In this document: in pieces, positions 53,976 through 63,065 of the stretch
Layout: every line of letters begins with the position of its first letter
Numbering within the stretch: position 1 is the stretch's first letter
Program-made: the position numbers and the translations under genes
Assembly (NCBI RefSeq): GCF_002162375.1
Contig: NZ_CP021425.1
Coordinates: forward strand, 4,171,001 to 4,235,000
DNA from: Oleiphilus messinensis
GTDB taxonomy: Bacteria > Pseudomonadota > Gammaproteobacteria > Pseudomonadales > Oleiphilaceae
DNA: 64,000 nucleotides
Direction: 5' to 3'
The notes under the pieces: model-generated
The model's database searches: none
Told to the model about the DNA's origin: nothing
What the model saw: the letters and a program-made list of their open reading frames with translations, nothing else

Positions 53976-56672
53976 TCATGACAAATACCCGAGCCGACGT
54001 CCCTCAGCCAGCGCCTGAGTCCGATTTTTAACCTGTAGTTTCGAATAGATGTTGTGCAAATGCCATTTCAGTGTCCCTTCCGAAATAAACAGCGCTTCGG
54101 CTATTTTTTTGTTGGTTAATCCACTTTCCAGCATTTGAATTATCTCGGACTCTTTCGCCGTAAGAGGGTCAACCAAAGTCTCCCCGCCAACACTGTCGAG
54201 ATCAATCTTACCCGCGATAGCTTTCAAAAAGCCCGCGACAGGGGCACTTTCGAGACTATGAGCCTGTTGCATCAAGTTTTTGATGCCCGGATAGAAACGG
54301 GGTTCATCAATAAACAGCCGACAATAACCTTGTGCTGCAGCCATTTGCAATGCATTTAACAACAGTTCATCCGCTTCAGGCTGTAAACCTTGTTCAGACT
54401 TGCAGATCGCCAACAAAGCGAGTTGCAGGGTGACTTTTCGTTGTTGATTCAATTGTCTGCTTTTGAGCAGTGAGCGTTCCAGAATCGTTTCAGCATCAGT
54501 GAACTGCTGACGCCCCAACAGAGTATAAATAATGCTTCGTGCAGCGATACGGTGGTGCGATGTTTCGAGCGAGAATCGCTCCGCGCACTCCAGAATCAGA
54601 TCATACTGGCTGGCATACTGCTCCGCCTCCAGATTGCGATTCAACCGAATCAACCAGACGATAAGTTCGTCCACTAGCTTATACTTCAATCGCTCAAGGC
54701 GCTGTCCTTCCGCCCACTTGATGCCATCTTTTAAAAAACCAAGCGCTTCCTCTAGCGACTGATGATGAATGAGCAACCGGGCATGGGTTTCGTAACAGGC
54801 AACGAGCAGATCTGTAGAGCTTTGTTCTTTAAGTGCTTCCAAGGTATCTGTGATATAGGTCTGTGCGAGGTCCAGCTCGTCGTATTCGTAGTGAATGGCT
54901 GCCAGCAGTGCGGCTAAACCATAGCCGGAATGGGAGTTCTGGCCCAAAGTGGATTGGGCCAGTTGATAGCCCTCCAAGGCTTCTTGTTGCGCTTCATGCT
55001 GAAACCCTTGTTTGGCATAATTGACAGCCAACAACGATTTCGCCCAGGTTTGCCCGTAGTAGGTACCATCGGCCCGGAAGTGATCGAGGGACTCATTCAA
55101 AGCAAAACGCGCGCCTTTAAAATCAGAAAGACACTTCGCACAAAAGCCTTTAAGCAGGTATGCGAGACCCAGCTCGTAATGATAGTCACCCTGACGATAA
55201 AACATCTCGGGATTTTTCCATTTCGCCAGCCACTGCGTGACCAGAGGGTCTCCACCCTCGGCATCATCCTGTAACCCTTTCATCGCACAAATGATCAAAC
55301 TGGTTGTACGCTCAACGTCACCCTGAATCGCCACCGGATAATTCTTCTTGTGGGCATTTAGCCAGCTGATTTGCTCTGCGACTTTCAAATATTCTCTTCG
55401 CGCCGTAAGTGACCACATGTAACCGATGCGCACCCAGGGGGAACGTTCTATCACCTCATCACTCAAGGCCAGAAACCAGTTGCCAAAGGTGACATGCTTA
55501 CCCAGACGCACCACCACCGTCGGGAAGGCCTGCTCCATCCATTGTGCTGCCTGATCCGGTGCATTGGCCTGAATCGCCAACTGAATTGCCTCTTCAATTA
55601 AACCTTCATCCGCAAACCAGTGCGCGGCCTTGAGTTCATATTTAGCTCGCATACTGGCAGGCAATTCCTGCTCGCATCGGGATTTCAGAAACAAATGGAA
55701 CAATTGATGAAATCGATACCAGTGCCCGGTTCCACCGATCGGGGTTACGAAAGTATGGTTTTTGATGTACTCGGAAAACGCTCGGCTATCCCTCTCATCG
55801 TCACTCAGGAGCTGACCAAGACTGATACTGAAACGATCGAGAAGACTCAAACGCAGCATTAACTGCTTTAACGGCTCGGTTTGTTTCTCGTAAATTCGCT
55901 CAATGAAATACCGGTCAAAGGCGCTGTGAACCGAACTGATTTCCTGAATAAATCCCGCCACATCGGCATCATCGGCCAAGGTATTAACCGCAAATGACAG
56001 CGCCGCAGGCCAACCTTCACACCGTTGAACCAGTATCGCTGCAGTATCTTGTGCTAATTCTCGGCGCTGAACATGGGCATACAGGTGACACACATCTGCC
56101 ACCGTAAAGCGAAGGGACTCCTGATTGATACTGGCAACCTGATTCTCGATCAAAAGTTGCGCGTAGGAGAATGAAATCGTCTGCGTCGCGGTTACATAAA
56201 AATGCACGCTTGCCCGACTCAAATGCAGCATGCGTTCAATCAGTTCCAGGGTAACTGGATTGCTGACAAAATCCACATCATTAAGATACAGATTAAACGC
56301 CGGGTACTGGTTCATTTCCGTTACTAATGAACGAATCAAGGGCGCAAATGACGAGGGTGCCAAGCCCCCAAGCTGGTGACCTGAGAGTGAATCCTTGTCT
56401 TCCGATTCGACTGCAGCAAGTGCAGCGCTGATTTTGTGAATGAAGTTTACCGGGTCATTATCAGCTTCCCGAATATTCACCCAGGCCGATTTCACCGATG
56501 TCAGATTACGCATTTGCAACATCAGGGCCGTTTTCCCATACCCGGGTGGTGCCTGTATCAAGGTCAGTTTTTTAGGCACATGCTGCAATTGTCGGAGGAG
56601 TTTATCCCTGGCTAAATGATTACCAAAGGATGGGGGTGAGATATCAGAATCGAAGACAGTTTTTTCAGGCAT
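53976..56672 (-). CDS. alkS: MalT/AlkS-like LuxR family transcriptional regulator
   Basis: The 898-residue protein has an N-terminal P-loop ATPase (IQAPPGYGKTALMLQM, about residues 39-54), a long TPR-like helical middle, and a C-terminal LuxR helix-turn-helix, LTNKKIAEALFISEGTLKWH. This is the MalT/AlkS architecture. AlkS activates alkane-hydroxylase genes when alkanes are present, and this gene lies at the downstream end of the alkB-rubredoxin-reductase cluster. A role as the local alkane sensor is therefore likely, though the MalT family also includes sugar and drug sensors. Confidence 0.8.
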   Translation of the reverse strand: MPEKTVFDSDISPPSFGNHLARDKLLRQLQHVPKKLTLIQAPPGYGKTALMLQMRNLTSVKSAWVNIREADNDPVNFIHKISAALAAVESEDKDSLSGHQLGGLAPSSFAPLIRSLVTEMNQYPAFNLYLNDVDFVSNPVTLELIERMLHLSRASVHFYVTATQTISFSYAQLLIENQVASINQESLRFTVADVCHLYAHVQRRELAQDTAAILVQRCEGWPAALSFAVNTLADDADVAGFIQEISSVHSAFDRYFIERIYEKQTEPLKQLMLRLSLLDRFSISLGQLLSDDERDSRAFSEYIKNHTFVTPIGGTGHWYRFHQLFHLFLKSRCEQELPASMRAKYELKAAHWFADEGLIEEAIQLAIQANAPDQAAQWMEQAFPTVVVRLGKHVTFGNWFLALSDEVIERSPWVRIGYMWSLTARREYLKVAEQISWLNAHKKNYPVAIQGDVERTTSLIICAMKGLQDDAEGGDPLVTQWLAKWKNPEMFYRQGDYHYELGLAYLLKGFCAKCLSDFKGARFALNESLDHFRADGTYYGQTWAKSLLAVNYAKQGFQHEAQQEALEGYQLAQSTLGQNSHSGYGLAALLAAIHYEYDELDLAQTYITDTLEALKEQSSTDLLVACYETHARLLIHHQSLEEALGFLKDGIKWAEGQRLERLKYKLVDELIVWLIRLNRNLEAEQYASQYDLILECAERFSLETSHHRIAARSIIYTLLGRQQFTDAETILERSLLKSRQLNQQRKVTLQLALLAICKSEQGLQPEADELLLNALQMAAAQGYCRLFIDEPRFYPGIKNLMQQAHSLESAPVAGFLKAIAGKIDLDSVGGETLVDPLTAKESEIIQMLESGLTNKKIAEALFISEGTLKWHLHNIYSKLQVKNRTQALAEGRRLGYLS

Positions 56673-56786
56673 TTAACAGTAAATCAACTCATTGTTCTTA
56701 TGATACGGACGCAAACCGAGACACTCTGGTAAAGCTTAAATTTAGACCAGCCCGACCAGAGAGTCACGAATTTAAAAACCTGAGAC

Positions 56787-57953
56787 TTAAGCGACTAATT
56801 CCAGAGTGGTTTGGCATTTTTGCATCAAGGCATTCTTGCGCGCCACACTTGTCCCTGTTAAGGCAAAGCCAATAATCTGGCCATGCTCATCCAATAAATG
56901 GGCCTCGAGGTCCGTACCCGCCCCCTGCACTTCCCAGACACCATTGCCCACGAGTGATGGGCAGATTACCGTCGGACAGGCACTGAGTTTAACGGGCACA
57001 GGCAGTGCGGGAAAGTTCAGCGCTGCGGGAGAACCGGTCAATGTTTTAGCAAGCGCTTTGGCTGCCAGCGTCGCGGGTGCAATAAACGGCACTATTGATC
57101 CCTCATACTGTGCACAATCCCCCAGTGCGTAGATACCCTTCACAGAGGTTTGAGAGACACGATCTACGATATATCCCTGGCCTACATTGATTCCGGCGGA
57201 GTTGGCCAGTTGAGTATTGGCGCGTAGCCCGACCGCAGACAGGATCATTTCAGTCAAAATTATCGATCCATCGGATAACTTGACGCGGTATTCAGACTCA
57301 CCGGCTTCAATTGACTCGACAACACGCCCCATATGCCATGTCACGCCGGTCTTTGCCATGGCATTTTGAATTGCGCTGCCCAGCGTTTCCGGTAAAACCC
57401 GCTGTAAGGGCCAAAGGCCTTTATCGACCACATCCACCTGTATTCCGTGTGATATCAGGTCACTGGCGACTTCAGCCCCGACAAACCCCGCACCGATAAC
57501 CAACACCCGCTTTTTACCTTGCAAGTCCCGGTGGTACGCCCGAAAATCATCCAGATTATTCAGAGTATGTATGGGTACCGGACCGGTCGTTTGAATCGGT
57601 ACACGTACCGGATTCGCGCCCGTTGCCATAACAAGTGCGCGGTAGCTCAGATCCTGCTGCATGCCTTGATCATCTTGTACGGAAACGATCTGATCACCTG
57701 CATTAACCGCAACGACAGTGCACCGACTCATGAGGGTAATCTGTAGTTGCTCCTGAAGCTGAGTTTCTGACTTCATCACCAGATCCTCTGGACTTTTACG
57801 CATCGTAAGCGCTTTAGACAGGTTCGGCTTGTAATAGGCGCAAATGTCTTCCCGGCTGATCAAAACAACCGGGCTCGCCCCATCAAGTACTCTGATTTCT
57901 CTGGCCAAGGTTAATCCGGCGTGACCGGAACCAATAATAACAATAGGTTTCAT
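56787..57953 (-). CDS. alkT: Rubredoxin-NAD(+) reductase
   Basis: The 388-residue flavoprotein has a first dinucleotide motif, IVIIGSGHAGLTLAREI, a second, VLVIGAGFVGAEVASDL, and the FAD-binding IYALGDCAQYE. It passes electrons from NADH to rubredoxin for AlkB. AAAGGA is nine bases before the ATG at 57953. It follows the rubredoxins in the cluster. Size matches the small AlkT/RubB family (about 390 residues) and not the longer ferredoxin reductases. Confidence 0.92.
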   Translation of the reverse strand: MKPIVIIGSGHAGLTLAREIRVLDGASPVVLISREDICAYYKPNLSKALTMRKSPEDLVMKSETQLQEQLQITLMSRCTVVAVNAGDQIVSVQDDQGMQQDLSYRALVMATGANPVRVPIQTTGPVPIHTLNNLDDFRAYHRDLQGKKRVLVIGAGFVGAEVASDLISHGIQVDVVDKGLWPLQRVLPETLGSAIQNAMAKTGVTWHMGRVVESIEAGESEYRVKLSDGSIILTEMILSAVGLRANTQLANSAGINVGQGYIVDRVSQTSVKGIYALGDCAQYEGSIVPFIAPATLAAKALAKTLTGSPAALNFPALPVPVKLSACPTVICPSLVGNGVWEVQGAGTDLEAHLLDEHGQIIGFALTGTSVARKNALMQKCQTTLELVA

Positions 57954-58011
57954 GATACTGTGTCCTTTCTGGGGCAACGCGTTCGCGGGTGCGTTTTATT
58001 GTTCAACGAGA

Positions 58012-58179
58012 CTACTCAACGAGATAAAAGTCGGATTTCGAGGCGGAACATTCCGGACAGGTCCAGTCATCGGGAACGTCTTCCCAGCGGGTACCCGGTG
58101 GTATACCATCATCCGGCCAACCCAACTCTTCGTCATAGATCGTGTCACAGGTAATACAACAATACTTTCGATACGACAT
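58012..58179 (-). CDS. Rubredoxin (electron-transfer AlkG2-like)
   Basis: The 55-residue protein has the two CxxC pairs of rubredoxin, CITC near residue 8 and CPEC near 41, binding one iron. [18 protein letters not shown] is the start, with AGGAGA before it. The second-type pattern (KSDFYLVE end) resembles the AlkG2 group that transfers electrons to alkane hydroxylase. It lies between the second rubredoxin and the reductase gene. Functional in electron flow to AlkB. Confidence 0.9.
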   Translation of the reverse strand: MSYRKYCCITCDTIYDEELGWPDDGIPPGTRWEDVPDDWTCPECSASKSDFYLVE

Positions 58180-58208
58180 ACCATTCTCCTGCTTTCAATA
58201 CCGGTCAA

Positions 58209-58376
58209 TTACGCTTCTACAAGTTCAAAATCAGGTTTTTCCCTTACAAAACAATCCGGACAGGGAAAATCTTCCGGGATGTCCTTCCAGAGTGTTGCCG
58301 CCGGATACCCCTCCCGCTCACAACCGGTAATTTCGTCATATACATAACCGCAATCCGGACATTGATACTTTGCCAT
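58209..58376 (-). CDS. Rubredoxin (AlkG1-like)
   Basis: The 55-residue protein has CPDC near residue 6 and CPDC near residue 39 with GYVYDEITG and a VREKPDFE end, the pattern of the AlkG1 group. That group often cannot replace AlkG2 in electron transfer to AlkB. AAGGAG precedes the ATG at 58376. The alkB gene lies 64 bases upstream. Having both types next to alkB is common in hydrocarbon-degrading gammaproteobacteria. Confidence 0.9.
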   Translation of the reverse strand: MAKYQCPDCGYVYDEITGCEREGYPAATLWKDIPEDFPCPDCFVREKPDFELVEA

Positions 58377-58440
58377 TGTTATTCTCCTTAAATCTTGATC
58401 TGGTCAGAACCGGAGGGCATTGCCCCCCCGGTGTGTTCGT

Positions 58441-59670
58441 TCAGGCCGCAGCAACCGTAACGGTTTCTGTGGCAGCATCAGCTTGATGATATTTTGCAAA
58501 TAACGCGTCTTTGTGAGCCGGATCCACGTTGACCTTATTCATATCACCACCGGCCCAGTCAATCACTTTCGGGTCCATAATCCGGCGCCATGCATTAGGT
58601 ATTAAGGACAGCCCCATCATTGCTGGATAGCCCTGGGGTAAGGTGGGCGCATCCGGATAGTCACGCAGCAACTGGTATGGACGTGTCGGGTGCGCATGGT
58701 GATCAGAGTGACGCTGAAGATGCAGAGTCAACAGATTTGACGCTTTAAAGTTGGTATTCCAGGAGTGTTTAGGCTGACAACGTTCAAACCGACCACTCTC
58801 AAGTGTTTCCCGTAGTAGTCCATAGTGTTCAATGTAGTTCGCCATCGTCAGCTGGAACCAGCCATAAGCGGCAGTGAGCAGCAAGAATGGCAGCGCAGCC
58901 CAACCAAAGAGGTACGTCATCGCACCATAACCTGCAACGGTGATCGCGGTGGTTTGCAACAATTCATTATGAGGAGAGAATACTGATCGTTTCTGGCGTT
59001 TCAGTCGCTCCGCTTCCAGCATCCAGCCCCGCTTGGCTGCACCCGGCAATTCACGCAAAGCAAAACGGTAGATTGACTCGCCCATACGCGAGGATGCAGG
59101 ATCTTCCGGCGTCGCAACGTCTTTATGATGGCCTTTATTATGTTCGATATTGAAGTGAGCATAACCCGATACGGCAGAGGCCAGTTGCGCAAACAACACC
59201 TGGGTTTTGTCATTCAGCTTGTGACCCAGCTCATGGCTCATCGTCAGGCCAACGGCATGCATCGCACCAATACTGAGGAAAGCCCCCAAGATGTTAAACC
59301 AGGAGAAATCGCCGGCGACAACCACATAGGTCATACTGATCAAGCCGAGCCACTGGCCAATTGTAGCGATATAAAGTACGCCTTTGTAATAACCTGATGT
59401 TTCTTTTAGCTTGTTCTCTTCCTCTTCAGTGGGGTTATAGGGATCTTCACCGAATACATAGTCAACAACGGGAATAACCACCCAGAATATTACCGCAAGC
59501 GCCCACAACCATTGACCAGACCCGGTCACCATGGCCATATAAGCTGATGCAATCACAGCGAATGGCACAACAAACGTGATCATGTACCAGTATTTCTTAA
59601 TTGCACCCCAGCGGCGCTCTTGTGCGCTGCGTTGCGGTACCGCAGCTTCAATTGATCCACTTTGCGTCAT
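58441..59670 (-). CDS. alkB: Alkane 1-monooxygenase
   Basis: The 409-residue membrane enzyme has about six hydrophobic helices and the histidine boxes of AlkB: HELGHK, EHNKGHH and LQRHSDHHAHPTRPYQLL. It also has NYIEHYGLLRE, a fourth conserved block. These His residues hold the di-iron centre. It adds oxygen to the terminal carbon of medium-chain n-alkanes using electrons from rubredoxin. It is the first gene of the alk run on the reverse strand, with a possible operator 126 bases upstream. Confidence 0.98.
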   Translation of the reverse strand: MTQSGSIEAAVPQRSAQERRWGAIKKYWYMITFVVPFAVIASAYMAMVTGSGQWLWALAVIFWVVIPVVDYVFGEDPYNPTEEEENKLKETSGYYKGVLYIATIGQWLGLISMTYVVVAGDFSWFNILGAFLSIGAMHAVGLTMSHELGHKLNDKTQVLFAQLASAVSGYAHFNIEHNKGHHKDVATPEDPASSRMGESIYRFALRELPGAAKRGWMLEAERLKRQKRSVFSPHNELLQTTAITVAGYGAMTYLFGWAALPFLLLTAAYGWFQLTMANYIEHYGLLRETLESGRFERCQPKHSWNTNFKASNLLTLHLQRHSDHHAHPTRPYQLLRDYPDAPTLPQGYPAMMGLSLIPNAWRRIMDPKVIDWAGGDMNKVNVDPAHKDALFAKYHQADAATETVTVAAA

Positions 59671-59795
59671 AATCCTTCCCCTTTCTTATGGTTTGATAAG
59701 GCTAATGTTTAAAAGATCAGTTGCATCTCAAAGTCGGTTTCAAGCAGTTAATCACCGATTGAGAAGCAGTATGACGGGAATGGACTCAAGAAAGA

Positions 59796-59811
59796 CCTAA
59801 CTAAAGTTAGG
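59796..59811. promoter_or_regulatory. Inverted repeat upstream of alkB
   Basis: CCTAACTAAAGTTAGG has 7-bp inverted arms with a 2-base centre. A further half-site, GGTTAGG, is just beyond it. It lies 126 bases before the alkB start, where an activator such as the local AlkS-like protein would bind. Confidence 0.45.
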
Positions 59812-59902
59812 GATTGGGTTAGGTTTTTTACGAAGGAGTGCTCAGGGATACCGAGATCGATTGGAAAATCGCAATTTTTCGGCGAGTCGGGGACGAATAC
59901 AG

Positions 59903-60286
59903 TCACATATCTTTGCTTTTGTGCGCTAACGTATGGGCATGTTTTTCCCAGTTTTGCCCGTCAAAATGGGTTATATTGACGTTCTGGGAGGGAACGTCGA
60001 GACAGTGAACATTGACATCCACACCATCTGGATTGGAACGAGGGGTATAAAAGGGTTTGACCCCACAGTGCTTACAAAACGTGTGCTTTGCAATCCCGGT
60101 ATTGAACGTATAGGTTGTCAGATCATACAGGCCTGATACTAGTCTGAAACGACTTGCAGGCACGATTAAGTGCAAATAACCTGATTTTCGACAAATTGAG
60201 CAATTGCAGTAATCGGCATCAATCACCTCAGGCGCTTCAACCTCAAACTTTACGGCCTGGCAGTGGCAACTTCCCTGATAAAGCAT
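59903..60286 (-). CDS. GFA family zinc-binding protein
   Basis: The 127-residue protein has the GFA/CENP-V fold with cysteine pairs GSCHCQAVKFE, YCNCSICRKSG and FCKHCG, which hold zinc. The family includes glutathione-dependent formaldehyde-activating enzyme (Gfa) and related proteins. Most relatives of this size have no known activity. It is upstream of alkB and on the same strand, but with an intervening 232 bases, so a separate unit. Confidence 0.9.
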   Translation of the reverse strand: MLYQGSCHCQAVKFEVEAPEVIDADYCNCSICRKSGYLHLIVPASRFRLVSGLYDLTTYTFNTGIAKHTFCKHCGVKPFYTPRSNPDGVDVNVHCLDVPSQNVNITHFDGQNWEKHAHTLAHKSKDM

Positions 60287-60323
60287 AGTGATCTCGTTTT
60301 TGTGTCAATTTCCGGCATAAACC

Positions 60324-60339
60324 CGGGGCTTACGCCCCG
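60324..60339 (-). terminator. Short GC-rich stem-loop after the lipoprotein gene
   Basis: CGGGGC and GCCCCG pair across a four-base loop just past the stop of the lipoprotein gene on the reverse strand. The T run is weak, so this is a probable but not firm terminator. Confidence 0.4.
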
Positions 60340-60344
60340 AAATT

Positions 60345-61025
60345 TCAGGCATCGGTATTTTGCGCGCTCTGATCGTCTTCTGAATCCGAGGCGTCATCCT
60401 CAGAGGCGGGTTCCGCGTAACCATTGCGGCGGATAGATTCGGGTAACTCGTAATTGTACTCTGCAAGCCGGTCATCATCTGCTTGAAAAACCGTCAACTC
60501 CCGATGAACGGTATCACAGACTCGCTTTTCCTCAAATGTTCGTTTCGGATGAACGATACAGGCTTCGATCGTAACACGATCAAAGTCGTTGGTGATGTAG
60601 TGACGCTGGCCGACACCATCTTCGTCACGTTCACAGTCGATCACGTTAAACTCAAATGAACAGGAAAAAGAATCTTTGCCATCACAATCGTATAAATCAC
60701 CCGCGCTACGTGAGCAATTTCGCACAAACAAATTACGCCGCTCGGGATAGCGCTCGCTCCCCAGATAAACTTCCAGCTCGAAGGTATTGGAAGGGCTGGC
60801 AAAAGCAACATTCCACTCGATCACCAAATCCGTTTCCTGCTCATTCAATTGAATGGCTTTGGTTGCGAGATCATTCTGTTTGACAAAGATATCCTTGATC
60901 TCGACATATCCCGAGCCGATATCATCTTCGTCACAGCCATTTAACAGCACAACACAACACCCGATCATGCCGCTGGCCACTGTTTTCTTCAACATCCTGG
61001 TAACTATATTTTTTGTCGATTTCAT
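60345..61025 (-). CDS. Hypothetical lipoprotein
   Basis: The 226-residue protein has a basic start, a hydrophobic stretch and the lipobox LLNGC (cut before Cys at about residue 31). It is therefore anchored to a membrane in the envelope. The middle is rich in acidic residues, with several Cys residues (RNCSRSAGDLYDCDGKDSFS), and the end is very acidic (ASEDDASDSEDDQSAQ). I recognise no family. A start at an internal ATG (60995) is possible. Confidence 0.65.
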   Translation of the reverse strand: MKSTKNIVTRMLKKTVASGMIGCCVVLLNGCDEDDIGSGYVEIKDIFVKQNDLATKAIQLNEQETDLVIEWNVAFASPSNTFELEVYLGSERYPERRNLFVRNCSRSAGDLYDCDGKDSFSCSFEFNVIDCERDEDGVGQRHYITNDFDRVTIEACIVHPKRTFEEKRVCDTVHRELTVFQADDDRLAEYNYELPESIRRNGYAEPASEDDASDSEDDQSAQNTDA

Positions 61026-61564
61026 CGTACTGCGTCTTGCGCCTCCCCAAGTGAAAAACTACAAATCACCTTGCTTTGTTATTTCCTGCACAGATTGAGC
61101 AGGAAGACCACACGTTTGCATCAAAAAGTGAGTTAAGTGGATTGTGAGGTCGTTGTTATCAATGATTTCTCTATCTGTCGCCGATTTATGCCCGACCCGG
61201 TGATTTTAGCGGTTTCCGCCGTTTCAATTTGTTACAACCATCGCAAATATGATTACAACTAGGCCAATCATGCCTGCTAAAGTTCTATTTGCCGGGCAAT
61301 TTACCTGGGCACAGTGCAAAATAAGCAAAACTAAAACGATTCGTTTTCGATAAAAGTGTATTTACTGGGCAAACACAGGCTATTATTAGTTAAACAGCGG
61401 ACATGTTATCCGCAATTCGACAGATCTCTCAAAAAACAGTCAATCGATTCAGGCTCAGAATCTGCCAGGAATTGCTCCGGACCGTGTTATACTTCCCGGG
61501 CCCCTATTCTAAACCTCGCAGATTTTACAAGCACAATATCGTAGCGCCGGAAGGAGAATTTAAT
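61026..61564. other. Intergenic region without a supported gene
   Basis: No convincing ORF lies in this 539-bp stretch between divergent genes. An imperfect palindrome, AAAACGATTCGTTTT, is at 61333-61347, where an operator for the DUF454 gene could lie. Otherwise I see nothing definite. Confidence 0.4.
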
Positions 61565-61951
61565 TTGTCCATTCAAACGCTTAATCCCTTGGTGAGACTC
61601 CTATTAATCAGCACTGGCTGGCTGGCCGTCGTACTCGGTGTATTAGGCATATTTTTACCACTTCTACCCACAACCCCCTTCATATTACTCGCAGCAGGCT
61701 GTTTTGCCCGGTCATCAGAACGATTCCACCACTGGCTGGTCAGTCATCCCAACCTCGGCCCCATTGTAAAAACCTGGGAATCAGGTGATGGTATTTCCAT
61801 AGAGGTGCGTAATCGAATTATTCTGGTGATGTGGGCGGGAATGGCAATCTCGATGATTATTGTCGCCAAGTTCTGGGCCACGTTGTTTTTATGTACAACC
61901 GGGGTTTGCGTATCTATTTACTTGTTTCGTAAGACGAATCCGCAAATTTGA
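61565..61951 (+). CDS. DUF454 (YbaN-like) membrane protein
   Basis: Starting at the TTG at 61565 (AAGGAG upstream), the 128-residue protein contains the DUF454 pattern LGVLGIFLPLLPTTPFILLA and CFARSSERFHHWL. It then has two more hydrophobic segments, giving about four helices. An upstream in-frame extension to 61403 has an atypical sequence and no ribosome site. YbaN family function is unknown; it is an inner membrane protein. Confidence 0.8.
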   Translation: MSIQTLNPLVRLLLISTGWLAVVLGVLGIFLPLLPTTPFILLAAGCFARSSERFHHWLVSHPNLGPIVKTWESGDGISIEVRNRIILVMWAGMAISMIIVAKFWATLFLCTTGVCVSIYLFRKTNPQI

Positions 61952-62312
61952 GCAGAAAACCACCGGACTAACAAAAATTTAACAAATCAGGCACCAATCT
62001 GTTTATTTTTTTATTGAAAATACGGTTGAAGTATTTGACTATAATGAATCTGGGACGTTTTACAATCGACTCTATCAACGCTGAATAAGTGTTTTGAATC
62101 GAAGGCTTGTAAAACCTGTTTCAGACCCTATAAACAGAGTCTGCTTCTGTCATAAATTCAAGAAACTGAACGACCAAACAACAAGCAATTAAAAATCGAT
62201 TTCTTTACAAATTGTCTACACGCAACCCCGAATCGGCATGTGTGTCTCAATGGTGATCTACTCCGGTCAGGGCAAGACAGTTTGTTTGACGTAATCAACA
62301 GGGGAAAATTAC
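61952..62312. other. Intergenic region without a supported gene
   Basis: The 361 bp between the DUF454 gene and the small membrane protein gene hold no gene I can support. A TATAAT-like box is near 62038, but no good -35 element is at the right distance. Confidence 0.3.
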
Positions 62313-62714
62313 ATGAACAATGTGTTTAAAATAAGCGATAAAACACCTGCTCGTATGGTGCAGGTCTCTCTGGCGTTTTCGCTGGTTAATTTCATTATCA
62401 TCGGCGTAAGCCTGTACTCGATTCTGCTGTTCGCAGTATTCAGCTTCTCTGTGTACGCAACTACGCGAATCGCCGTAATTCTGACCAATTCCGAACTGCA
62501 ACTGATACCCGAGCTGGAATCACTGAAGTTCCATTTACTGTTGCTCGGCGTACTGTTTATCGGTATTGCCACATTCGCCTACTCGTACCTGTTTGGTATC
62601 TTTTACGCCACCGTGGCAATCATATATGCCATCTCGCCTTATGACAGAGACTGGTTACTCGGCGAATCAAAAGTTGTCGTAGTTGGCAACAAAATCGAAT
62701 ATCAGAAAAACTAA
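62313..62714 (+). CDS. Small hydrophobic membrane protein of unknown function
   Basis: The 133-residue protein is mostly hydrophobic, with about three to four helices (FSLVNFIIIGVSLYSILLFA, FHLLLLGVLFIGIATFAYSY). CAGGGGA lies 9 bases before the ATG. I recognise no named family. It is followed by a spacer and an intrinsic terminator at 62986, which may end its transcript. Confidence 0.6.
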   Translation: MNNVFKISDKTPARMVQVSLAFSLVNFIIIGVSLYSILLFAVFSFSVYATTRIAVILTNSELQLIPELESLKFHLLLLGVLFIGIATFAYSYLFGIFYATVAIIYAISPYDRDWLLGESKVVVVGNKIEYQKN

Positions 62715-62985
62715 GCACAACCTGCTTCAATCCACCGTGGCGTGTTTTGTGACGCGCCATGGTAAATCTTCTCTTTCCATCTCAGAACTTCAGACAACGC
62801 CCACTTTTTCAGGTAGTCTCCCTTGCTTCAGAATTGCATCAAGCCAATTGCAATAACTTTTTGAATCAGTTACAAAAAACCAACAATGACTTACCCGTCA
62901 CTTACTGAAATTCACACAAATACCGTAGAATCAGGGGCGGTAACTTCATATTATTTCTACGTGGATTTGAGTAGTATCCCCCATT
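62715..62985. other. Intergenic spacer before an intrinsic terminator
   Basis: No ORF with clear coding character is visible. A 7-bp hairpin (CGTAGAA with TTCTACG, 62923-62961) lies 24 bases before the terminator stem, which could be a small RNA or just the 3' end of the upstream transcript. Confidence 0.3.
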
Positions 62986-63020
62986 TGCGGAGGAGCAGAG
63001 ATGCACCTCCGCAGTTTTTT
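62986..63020 (+). terminator. Intrinsic terminator (forward strand)
   Basis: TGCGGAGG (62986-62993) and CCTCCGCA (63006-63013) form a perfect 8-bp stem with a 12-base loop followed by GTTTTTT. It would stop a forward transcript from 62313 or a local small RNA. It also lies just after the stop of the reverse FGGY gene. Confidence 0.85.
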
Positions 63021-63065
63021 CCACACTTCCCTGCCCTGCGTAACGATCTCAAAACTGCCTTTGAA

